Assembly (NCBI GenBank): GCA_946406115.1
Contig: OX291544.1
Span: forward strand, 7,750,001 to 7,814,000
DNA length: 64,000 nt
Origin: Apoda limacodes
Taxonomy: Eukaryota > Arthropoda > Insecta > Lepidoptera > Limacodidae
Direction of reading: 5' to 3'
The notes beneath the pieces are model-generated. The model worked only from the letters and a program-made list of their open reading frames with translations, had not been told where the DNA came from and searched no databases. This document shows positions 54,390 to 64,000 of the stretch, piece by piece (within the stretch, counting starts at the first letter, position 1; the number at the start of each line of letters is the position of its first letter). The position numbers were made by a program, and so were the translations under genes.

Positions 54390-54590
54390 TAAGGTGGCAA
54401 ACAAGTTACGGTCCGCCTGATGGTAAGCGGTTATCGCAGCCTATGGACGCTTCTACCTGGGACATCACTCGCGCGTTGCTGACCCTTCAAGAATCAAATA
54501 CCTTCTTTCTTGAAGAACCCTATACTGCAGTCCTTAGAGAAAACCTTGGCAGGGAGCACAACCTAAGCGTTCGTGGGAAAAAAGTTTCTT
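54390..54590 (-). mobile_element. 3' fragment of the recurrent LINE family
   Basis: The - strand carries the 3' tail, GGTCAGCAACGCGCGAGTGA and GCCAAGGTTTTCTCTAAGGA, with a small deletion near CTCCCT. Confidence 0.88.
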
Positions 54591-54599
54591 ATTTATGGC

Positions 54600-55630
54600 G
54601 TTTAAAAACTATATTTATTAAGTATAACGTTGGATAGTTTATTTGATGCCAAATAAGTATACAGCGGAAGTTAATTAATCTGCGATAAGTTACCTCGCAG
54701 GTGCTCAACTCCTATAATTACATATATGTACCTACATGAGATCTGTGTAGTTTCTTTTTGATTTTTGATCTTTATACGTATCTTTATAAATAAGCAGTGA
54801 CAAAAAAAATAGCTTATGGATTTATTTAGAATTCTTACCCTTACAGTAATACTTTTAATTAAAGGTAAAAAAAACCCTATTAATATAAAAGAAGTTTGTT
54901 AGTTTTATATAATATGCTAAAATAAACTAGTCAATGTTGTTAACCCTGTCAATTAACTTTAGTAATGGTAACAAAGACGCCTAGAATCTAGTGAAATGTG
55001 AAAATCTTGTGTTGATTTAAGCACGACATTTAGTTCTAGGTACTTCGTTTGTTTAGTAGAACCGGTACAGAGTAAATTAACTTACTTACCTCATTATGTT
55101 CACAGTCTCAGTGGCAAGTAATCTGTGCTAATAAGGAGATTAACATAGTTGTAACAGTTATGAGTTTACATTATACTTTATCTGTGGACATATTTATATG
55201 AGTAACTTGGTAGTGAGGTCATCTGTTGTGGACATGCCTATTATCTTACGTTAGCTACGTATTTTATCATGTGTACTTTTTTTCATCCTATATCTATAAA
55301 CATCGGCATCGATTTATTTTTATTTATTTTAATACTTTTTAACAAAGCATACGTACGTAAATATGAGAACTACAAGGCTTGTAGAGAATGTTATAAATAA
55401 GGGATTAAGTATGTGTATTCCGTCGGAAACGGATTGTAAGTCTGACTTGAGTTCAGTTCTGAAATTGCAGATATGGTCTTATTTAAGTAAACCTATATAA
55501 AAGTTTAAAGTATAAAGTATATAGCGAATGCATAGGTTTTGAAGACGCTTATGTTTGTAAATTTGCTATTCTTTTGAAAATATTTTTGAATATTTCTTAT
55601 ACTTAAAATCTTAGATAAGTAACTATAGCT
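54600..55630. other. No gene recognised
   Basis: AT-rich DNA preceding the LINE insertion. Confidence 0.5.
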
Positions 55631-55631
55631 C

Positions 55632-57039
55632 TAAAGAAATGTGCCCAAAAAGGGCGATAGATCAGATCCATCGAATTACAGGCCTATCGCTATAACCTCT
55701 CTCCTCTCCAAGGTGATGGAGCGTGTGATCAACACACAGCTTTTGAGATACCTAGAAAAACACGACCTGATCAGTGACCGTCAATATGGCTTTCGCCACG
55801 GTCGCTCAACTGGTGACCTTCTAGTGTATCTCACACACCGATGGGCACTAGCCATTGAGAGTCAGGGGGAGGCATTGGCATGTAGCCTAGACATAGCGAA
55901 GGCGTTCGATCGGGTCTGGCACCGGGGTCTTCTATCGAAGTTGCCTTCTTACGGAGTGCCCGAGGCTTTGTGCAAATGGGTGGCTAGCTTTTTGTCCGGC
56001 AGAAGCATACGAGCCGTACCGTTGACGGTAGTTGCTCTGATAGCATGGACATTAATGCTGGTGTCCCGCAAGGCTCTGTGCTGTCTCCTACGCTGTTTCT
56101 ACTGCACATCAATGATATGTTGGACATCAACAACATACATTGCTATGCAGATGACAGTACTGGAGACGCTTATTACACGGGCCGTGCAAGCATCCCACGT
56201 TCCGTTGTGGAGGAAAAGCGTGAAGAACTTGTGTCTCAAATCGAGATCGGTCTGTCCAAGATCTCTGACTGGGGGCGGGAAAACTTGGTCCGATTCAACC
56301 CTTCAAAGACACAAGTCTGCGCATTCACCGCTAAGAAAACCCCATTCACTGTAGTCCCACAATTCCAGAACACTCCCCTCTCCATCTCCAAGAGCATTGG
56401 GATCCTTGGCGTTGACATCTCCAGCGATGTTCAGTTCCGAGATCATTTGCTAGACAAGGTAAAGCTGGCGTCCAAAAAACTTGGTGTACTCAACAGAGCG
56501 AAGCAGTACTTCACGTCGGGGCAAAGGTTGCTACTTTACAAGTCGCAAGTCCGGCCCCATATGGAGTACTGCTGCCATCTCTGGGCGGGTGCACCCGGAT
56601 ACCAGCTTGACCCTTTTGACTCGGTTCAACGACGGGCTGTGAGAATTGTCGACGATCCCAAACTCACTTGCGGTATCGAGCCCTTAAGTCTGAGGAGAGA
56701 CTTTGCCTCCCTGTGTGTGTTCTACCGCTTGTACAATGGATTGTGTTCTGAGGAATTGTTCGAAATGATGCCCACGGCTACTTTCTACCATCGCACCGCT
56801 CGCCATCGACAGGCAATTCATTCTCACACTTTGCCTCCCGCGAACCCTTGGGTTGTGGAATGAGCTCCCTGCCAAGGTTTTCTCTAAGGACTACAGTATG
56901 GGGTTCTTCAAAAAAGAAGTTATTAGATTTCTGAAGGGTCGGCAACGCGCGAGTGATGCCCCTAGTGTTGCAAGCGTCCATAGGCTACGGTGACCGCTTA
57001 CCATCAGGCGGACCGTAGGCTTGTTTGCCACCTTAGTGG

Positions 57040-57080
<41 letters not shown>
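55632..57080 (+). mobile_element. Best copy of the recurrent LINE family (reverse transcriptase, 38-A tail)
   Basis: The first ORF (55641-56354) opens RT with KKGDRSDPSNYRPIAITSLL, DRQYGFRHGRSTGDLL and SLDIAKAFDRVWHRGLLSKL. A one- or two-base indel near 56025 moves the frame to the second ORF (56045-56863), which carries INAGVPQGSVLSPTLF, the YADD catalytic motif, and the C-terminal region through FYRLYNGLCSEELFEMMPTA. About 42 nt are deleted near 56833 relative to the 12.4-kb copy, truncating the end. 5'-truncated at about 55632. Jockey/CR1-like by motif order. The poly(A) of 38 suggests recent insertion; no target duplication was found. Confidence 0.93.
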
Positions 57081-57084
<4 letters not shown>

Positions 57085-58422
57085 AATAGTCAGGTATTTT
57101 AATATTAGGCATACATATTTTATACAATCTGACAGCTGACGCCCTCGGTAACACCTATTCAAAAGAAAGCTTTCAATAATACGATACGACAAACATCCAA
57201 TTAGATATTAAAAGATTTTTAACAATCAGTTAAACTGGTCCACAACATCGATTACGAATATTCGTACCTACCTGAACACATCTGACATTAAATTTATTAT
57301 TGAAATTAGTCATTCTGAATTTCTAGTTATGCTTGATGAATTGACCTGTCTATATCTTGTTATAGTTTCTTTAGAAATCTAAGTTTCTATATTCGTAAAC
57401 GTGTTTTTTTGCTTTTCGTTCGCTGGTGTGTACCGATTTATTTGAATGAACACTAAAAAACACTTAAAGTAGGTAGTAATAGTGTAGTATTTATAGTCCG
57501 TGTTTTAACTTTTTAGTTACATCAGCTGCGTGATAATGTTAATATTACACGTATGTAGTAGAAGGCGACCCATCCGTGATTGTTGATAAATACCTAAAAA
57601 AGCATTAGTCCATTTTAATCCAGATGCACTATACATTTTTAGTCACAGTGTTGCAGAGATGGGAGACCTATCGCAAGACTAAAATGAATTGTGCACTGAG
57701 GCTGTATCCCACATAATGATGTGGGAGTGTGTGTACCTAGCCGCTGGCAAAAGCCGTTAAAATATGTATGTATGGTGAAGCTGAAATTAGGCAAAGTGGT
57801 TGCTACAGAAAATACAAGCACTAATATACTGTTCTGAACATGTTCTTTCTTATTTCAAGGACTACACCCATAAACTTACTTTATTTTATTTCGTACGGGA
57901 CCGGTTTACACTGGGTACAGTGGAGTGGTTTTGATGGTCATAATCCTTAATTAGATCAACGTTATGTTAGAGATAACTTTGTAAGGACGTTCTCTAAAAC
58001 ATTTTTGTTTATAAAAAATCAGCAAGTTTACGTATCTTCAATATATACCAATATAAAACAAAAGGCATTGTTTTGTTTTATATAGTCCTGTAGTCTACCA
58101 TCAATATTGCTAAAAGATAGTGCTGTTACATGTTATTATTTATGTATAACATCTTAGGCTTATTTATAACATTTTCGTATTCATACAAGCCAAAACAAAG
58201 TAGGTATCTACACATGTTATTATAATAACTATAACATAAAAATTTAATGAATTCTCCGATACGTCAGTAATGTTATCTACTACAACTAATTAACGTCAGT
58301 ACAAGTTGCGTACGCATACATAGTTACAAATTACGCATTTTTCTTGGTATAGGCACATGGAGCAATGAACTTTAACACAGCTCTATAAGAGCTTTCGGCT
58401 TTCGCGGTTCAGTCTCTATAGC

Positions 58423-58746
58423 GTGGTAGACGTACGTATACCAAAACTGCCGTTAGTTACGTTCTTTTGGGATCCATTCTTGAGTTTTTTAATGGGAACT
58501 GTGATTCAGCAACTGACTCAATTATTACATAGGAGTTCTAAACTAGTTTTTATATTTCCATTTTTACACACAATTTTGTTGGGTTTTTTATATGATGTCA
58601 TCAAATTAACCTTACATAGCAATCTACTCTTATTTTGTGGCAGAAATAATAAAATAACCTTTATGAATAATAAAATTATTCTCGTTAATTATATTTTTCC
58701 TAAAGCCATTTGTGTATATATTTTACTCACAATGGCGAACACTTAA
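58423..58746 (+). other. 107-codon open frame, probably not a gene
   Basis: Opens with GTG and is hydrophobic (LVTFFWDPFLSFLMGTVIQQ) in AT-rich DNA. No splice context or family recognised. Confidence 0.15.
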
Positions 58747-59394
58747 GGTAGTCTTAGGCTATACCCTAATATCCTAAAACAGTCTACCTTACTTGTTCTT
58801 GATTGAAGAAGAAGTACATACTACAAATCACAGATATATAAAGAGGTTAGGAAAAGAACTAATTTAAAAGAAAAATCGATTCGATCGAAAAAAAATAATT
58901 TATTATTATATATTAATTTTTATTAAGAAAATAAATAATAACAAAAAAGCCCACGCTGATAACCCAAATTGGGCTGGCGAACAAAAGCTATTAACACATA
59001 TATTTTTTTTTTATTTTTTCTAGAATTTAACATATATATTAGTAGTTTTTCTAGTCAATACATTTTTCACAGAAAACCAAATAATGTAATTAGATGACTA
59101 ATTTCACGCATTTCAGTGTCAAGAGATTACAGTTTTTTTGTATCAAATACGTGTAATTAATAAACGTAATTACGTCAAATATAATATACTTGGCAAAATG
59201 GTCGATAAGTAGGTAGGTAGGGTTCCGTTTTTCCCTTTTGAGGTAGCAACGGAACGCTAAAAATATGAAAAATAATCTTATTTAACTTTCTATAATACTC
59301 TCTACGCTTAGTCAGTAATTATATTATGTGTGCCTTTTCTCAGTCAATGAAGACTGATGATTTTTACTATTTTGCTGACGCTACACATACGTTT

Positions 59395-59470
59395 GACCTT
59401 GTGTGTGCAAGCTCATTATTGTGTGTGCAAGCTCATTATTGTGTGTGCGAAACTCATTATTACTCATTAT
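59395..59470 (+). repeat. 20-bp tandem repeat, three units
   Basis: GTGTGTGCAAGCTCATTATT appears twice exactly and a third time as GTGTGTGCGAAACTCATTAT. The 63-codon ORF beginning here is probably incidental. Confidence 0.9.
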
Positions 59471-60364
59471 GATCAACTTTTCTATCGTTACTTTGAATGA
59501 ATCATCACATAGCATAGCAGGTAGTTATACTAATGCAAAATTTATTATGTCGTCGGTTGATAAAACTTTCTTTAAATTACTAAACAGATTTTGAATATAT
59601 TTTCTTTAGGTTAAAGCTACAATTGCGACCATGTTTTACTGGAAAAAGTTTTTTAACATCTACTTGATTTTTTATAGCGTAAATAAATATTATCTATACA
59701 TGTATGTTTATAAATATGAAATCTGTCTGCCAGTGTGTCCATAAACCACTGGCAAAACTATAATAACCATTGCGTCTAAATGCCACGATTAAATCAGTCA
59801 TGCGATTTTTTTGTAACCTAATAAGAAATTGCAAAATTCAACATTTAGTTTTAGTTTTATTTTAGTTACGTTTCGTTGTAAATAATAACTATACGATTTA
59901 TTTATTACAAGTTTAAGCACCAGGGTCTATAAGTAAATAGTAACATCATGCCGACTTGTAAGTAGGTATAATCTATTCAGACATACCTATCCTCGCATTT
60001 ATAGAGGAAGGCGGATGATAAATGTTATAACTTTGTTATGATGCCTGTCTGCCACTCATGATTCAATATTCGTGATGCCCGACTCAAAGCCGCAGGACAA
60101 AAACCAAAGTCACTGGCCTTAACTATGATATTCATTTTAAGATATACTTGCCTACATACGTAAGTTTAGTCTTTTTTTACGTCTTAATCTTGTGTTTAAA
60201 ATTATGACATGGTTCAGGAAGATAGACATATTTATAAGCACCTACCTACACTAAAATGCAGTAGTTGTTTTTCTCAGGGATATTTAAATATGGGATTAAT
60301 AATAAAATAATTCTGCATTTTAACTCAAAAGAAAAGAAAAAAAAAAGAAGTTGGCAAAACCGTC

Positions 60365-60800
60365 ATCCCAGCCAGAAGAACTCCCTATTAAATGTAGGCC
60401 TCCTTCGTGTCTCCACAACGGTTGATCATATGCATTAATTGGCGTCCTGTGGCTCTAACCTTACCTAGGTGGAAGCCGTCCCACGCTGCGCTTTTAGTCG
60501 TGGCTGCAACTTGACAACTTTTTCCTAATCGGTTATCAGTTCGGCAAGCGATGTGGCCTGCCCATTGCCATTTCAACTTGCTTACTAATCGAGAAATGTC
60601 GATGACTCAATTTTTTCAACGGTTTTCTCTTTTCTTTTCCCCTTTCTGATTACTAACGCACAAAGTAACACCCAGCATAGCTCACTAAACTAATTTACGA
60701 GGTCAACAGTTAGAGACCACGTTTCTGTACCGTAAGTCGTCGTCACTGGCAACACACACTGGTTGTAGACATTCGTCTTTATGCACTGTGGTATTTAAAA
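60365..60800 (-). mobile_element. RTE-type LINE C-terminal fragment
   Basis: The - strand reads MKWQWAGHIACRTDNRLGKS near its start, the well-known C-terminal RTE motif (K-W-x-W-A-G-H-I-x-R). Preceded by broken versions of the Y-G-x-E-T-W region. Fragmentary. Confidence 0.85.
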
Positions 60801-61462
60801 AAAAAATTAATCCCCATTTCCCAAACGCTGCTCAGCCGAGTATGATACAAAAAATATCTGTCAAGCATAGCGTAGAGAAAAAATCCTAGGTCTGTGGCGA
60901 AGCGGGATAAGTGGCAGTCACCTAGGAACTTTATCTGACTGCTCCCTATTTTTTCTTCTATTAGAGCTAACTTGGTGGGTGAAACTATATCACTAGTGTT
61001 GTTTTTATGACACTAACCCGTTCTGAACCATAACTTTATACGCCTCGTTGGAAAACTCTAGTGAATGTCACCTCTAAAACGTCGTGATTATATTCTCTTT
61101 GGTTTCTTGTATATAATAAGTACAGTGCAACAATGGTTCTCCTTTTAAAATTCTGGGGTTAGTGTAACTATAACTGTGGTAAAGAATGGAGCACAAGTTA
61201 ATGTATTAAGGGCTGGGAGGCTTCTTCGTCATCAGTTCTCAGGCTTGGTTCACGCAAAGAATCACTGAGCACGAAACCGATTGTCCCATCAACATTTTAA
61301 AACCTACTATTACTACTGATCTAGGGCCATAAAACCAGCAAAATAAGTAAGCTAAAAGATAACATCACCGCGAACTTACTCAGTAAATATTTTTATTTTG
61401 TGACGTGGTGGTGTCTAGATTGTAACACAGAATAAATGAGTACAAATTCAATCAATTAATAT

Positions 61463-61707
61463 ACTAGGTTTTGCCCGCGGTTACACGCACCCTAAATTCT
61501 GTTATCGGTATAGGATTTAAACGGCAAATCCTCAATAATAGAAAAAAACCGACTCGAACTTAACTTTTTCAAGTAGCCTATGTGCTTTTCCGGAACTAAA
61601 ACTATCTCCATGCCAGATTTCATAATAACCGGTACAGCGGTTTAAGCGTGAAGAGGTAACAGACAGACAGACAGAGTTACTTTCGCATTTATAATATTAG
61701 TATGGAT
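61463..61707 (+). repeat. ACTAGC-type interspersed repeat
   Basis: ACTAGGTTTTGCCCGCGGTT to CATTTATAATATTAGTATGG, with three CAGA repeats before the end. Confidence 0.8.
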
Positions 61708-61709
61708 TT

Positions 61710-62505
61710 CTTAATTCTATGAAGATTTGTGTATTTGAAAGATTGATTTACTAGGAATTTATAAGAAACTAGGTTGTCTGTAAGCTTGTTAGTAGACAAT
61801 GTTTTGCTTTAACCAAATTACGTTTATGCAAGATTTTACCGAGTGCTAAAATTAGCCACAAAAACATATGTTACACTCGATAGAATGGTAAGAGATGTCA
61901 AATTAGTAATGATAGCAAAGAAAATATGACACAGGATTACCTAGGTGGTTATCCGATATATTTTTACTTAAACGTAACTTTAAACTTTTTTTTTTAGGAT
62001 AATTTAATTTTTACAGTTATTTATCAACTGTTAATATTGTGACATTGACTCAAAAAATAATAAAGAATTGTAATAATTAATTTGGCTCAAGATTTAAATA
62101 TAATATTTCACCCATAATCCGTATTTGTATTAAACTGTACAACCGGGTAAGTACTTAATTTTTCACTTTATTTTTTTATCGCTATCATCGTGAAACCATA
62201 GGGCACTTTTTCGTCACTGCGAATCGAAGCGACAAGTTGGCTTAACTTTTAGTACATAGAGAAATTTTTGATAACTTACTTTTTTGATTGATTGTTCCAT
62301 AAGAATAGATACTAAGATTTATTCGCGAGTGAACAGAGTTCTCCTCCTTCGTCATAAGGGGGCGATTTTAAGTTTAGTAACGGGTTGAGGATAACATAGA
62401 ATACATTTTATACTATTTTATACGTAGTTATTATAGACGCGGTGAATATTGAATTACATGCAAGCGGACCTGCAGACTATACTTGTTAGTAGTAAAGTGG
62501 AACTA
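61710..62505. other. No gene recognised
   Basis: AT-rich DNA between two repeats. Confidence 0.5.
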
Positions 62506-62510
62506 TGAGG

Positions 62511-63007
62511 AATAGCGAAAAATTCTCAAAGTTGTTTCAGGCCCGATTTTGATGAAAACTTAAACAACTTCATTGGATTTTTGATAAATCAATATTCCTT
62601 GCCCGAAATAAAACCAGATGATTTGAAAATCTCAGTATGTATCAATATGGTGGTATCAATACACCACACTACAGATGGTATAACTTTGGATGGTATAACT
62701 TTCAGGAAAATGGTGAATTTAAAATAATTAAAAATAAACTGATTCTTCATTTATATAAATATTTTTGATACATTCATACAACAATGGCCATCATTTTAAA
62801 CAAGGTATAATAGAAGTATTTTGTTAAAAATGAGCTCTTTGCCCTTAGTTTGCCCTATACAATTATTTCCCAGATGTTGATTTTTAATAGCCACACTATC
62901 GAATGGTGTAAGAATGTGATTTTTTTCAAAATTAAAGGGTTCAATTCCTGGCAGTTCTGGTTTTCATCAAAATCGGGCCCGAGACTCCTTTGAGTATTTT
63001 TCGCTAT
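62511..63007. mobile_element. MITE-like element with about 48-bp terminal inverted repeats
   Basis: AATAGCGAAAAATTCTCAAA and GCCCGATTTTGATGAAAAC at the left match the complement of GTTTTCATCAAAATCGGGCC and TTTGAGTATTTTTCGCTATT at the right. No coding capacity. Confidence 0.8.
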
Positions 63008-63264
63008 TTTAGTTTCGGGTTTGACCATTCACGCCTACTTGAAAAAGTATAGACAAAAGATGAGAAGGTGCAATAGAAAAGTCAATGATAATAATGCCTG
63101 ATATATATTTCAAAATCTTAGATCTACGAGGCAAAGTAAAACTCGCAACTAATTAACTTAATATATTATAATTTATACTGGCGTTTACTTACGAATAAGC
63201 TTGCCAAGCAATTTTTAAAATACACAAACATACTGACGTTATATAAAAAGTTATAACCTAATAA

Positions 63265-63585
63265 AAGTCGGTGGTGGCCGAGGGGTTTAAATTTCACTTC
63301 ACGTTCCAAGTGGTGGAGGTTCCAACCCCGGGATCAGCGTGTATCAATTAGTCTTTTCTTAATTTCTCAAGTACCCTCATTTATTTCTACTCATTTATCA
63401 TTATCATTATACCTCATTTATCACTACTGGCTTATCGGTGAAGGAAAACATTGTGAGGAATCATGCGTACGTCAAAAAAGTATGTGAAGTCCATAATCCG
63501 CACTGGGCCCGCGTGTGGACTATGTCCCAAATCACCCTCGCTTATGAGTATAGGCCGTGCGACAACAGTTATTTACACTAAAAAT
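63265..63585 (+). mobile_element. tRNA-derived SINE copy
   Basis: The head GGTGGCCGAGGGGTTTAA and GAGGTTCCAACCCCG resemble the tRNA A and B promoter boxes. The body AACATTGTGAGGAA...GCGTACGTCAAAAAAG and the tail TATGTCCCAAATCACCCTCG are shared with the copy near 41 kb. Confidence 0.8.
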
Positions 63586-63659
63586 CATAATCATTCTAAA
63601 CTGATCTGTGTAACTATATTAAACTCTTTACTACACCCACAATATTAGTTACAATTAAG

Positions 63660-63955
63660 TCTTCCTTTGAAGGTGCACCTTACACCTGCTGCGTCGGCAT
63701 TGACGCGGCCGCCCGCACGCGGTGTGGCCCCGCGTCCCGGCGTGCTGCGTGTCCTACAAATTACCGATAGGCGTGAAGGCGACACTGTCCTAGCTGCCAA
63801 CGCTACCAGTACGCAGATTGCATAATGTGCTATTGTCTCCGTAGAATTTATTATTTTCGCGTCAAAGGTCGATTGATCGTGAGTAACACTATGCTGACAC
63901 ATGTTTGCATCCGATGGCTATACTATAGCAATCCCGACAGTATAGACTTTGTGCA
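63660..63955 (+). CDS. GC-rich coding-like island, strand and frame unresolved
   Basis: The only GC-rich stretch near the right edge. On the + strand one frame is open through VSNTMLTHVCIRWLYYSNPD and SIDFVQ up to a donor-like GTAAAA at 63957. The - strand is also open (63645-63902) with a hydrophobic stretch HYAICVLVALAARTVS. Neither is recognised. One may be an exon of a gene extending past the window, or the island may be a CpG-rich promoter. Confidence 0.25.
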
Positions 63956-64000
63956 GGTAAAAATTTTAAGCAAATCCGTATGTATACTACCTATTATAGT

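Larger units (their letters stand above)
57085..60360. other. No gene recognised
   Basis: AT-rich DNA. Contains only the short tandem repeat at 59.4 kb, a repeat trace near 59220 and a weak open frame at 58423. Confidence 0.5.

Noticed and set aside
59395..59470. CRISPR-like spaced repeats
   Set aside because: The units are directly adjacent without spacers, and the context is eukaryotic.
63265..63340. tRNA gene
   Set aside because: A and B box-like sequences are part of a SINE head; no cloverleaf with a proper anticodon arm and acceptor stem was found.

Overview
The window reads as nuclear DNA of a moth or butterfly. It is AT-rich, its genes have short exons with GT-AG introns, and a large share is interspersed repeats of types common in Lepidoptera: Jockey- and RTE-type LINEs, tRNA- and 5S-derived SINEs, MITEs, and many short elements beginning with variants of ACTAGCTTTTGCCCGCGG. 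There is no bacterial-style operon, CRISPR array or rRNA/tRNA gene.

Two host genes can be assembled exon by exon with all splice phases agreeing. (1) NF-YB, the histone-fold beta subunit of the CCAAT-binding factor NF-Y, lies on the + strand: 5 exons, 21988-30864, 194 codons. Its 5-kb first intron holds an RTE-type LINE. (2) An ABCG half-transporter of the ABCG8 type lies on the - strand: 13 exons, 46482 down to 32720, 640 codons. Its nucleotide-binding domain has substitutions at several ATPase motifs. The two genes converge tail to tail, with 1.9 kb between stop codons.

At the left end (about 0.8-7.8 kb, - strand) there are short splice-flanked coding-like segments. One of them (4727-4780) belongs to a set of four tandem, diverged exon-cassette copies. 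The segments join in frame into an unrecognised small protein, so this is a putative gene of unknown function. A separate coding-like 72-codon ORF sits at 41-259.

The rest is mostly mobile DNA. At 6.8-14.5 kb there are a LINE tail with RNase H, a BEL/Pao integrase remnant and a nested Jockey/LINE pair. At 17.1-18.7 kb a large inverted-repeat element is interrupted by a LINE with a visible 10-bp target duplication. At 40 kb there is a 797-bp foldback element with 177-bp inverted termini. One LINE family occurs at least ten times, its best copy at 55632-57080 with a 38-A tail. From 46.6 to 64 kb no host gene can be assembled. A possible transcription start (about 48.65 kb) and a GC-rich, coding-like island at the right edge (63.66-63.96 kb) are the only hints of one.

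No new multi-gene system is evident. The observations most worth a second look are the tandem cassette-exon gene, the degenerate ABCG ATPase site, the two large inverted-repeat elements, and a near-identical inverted repeat pair that brackets part of the transporter gene.
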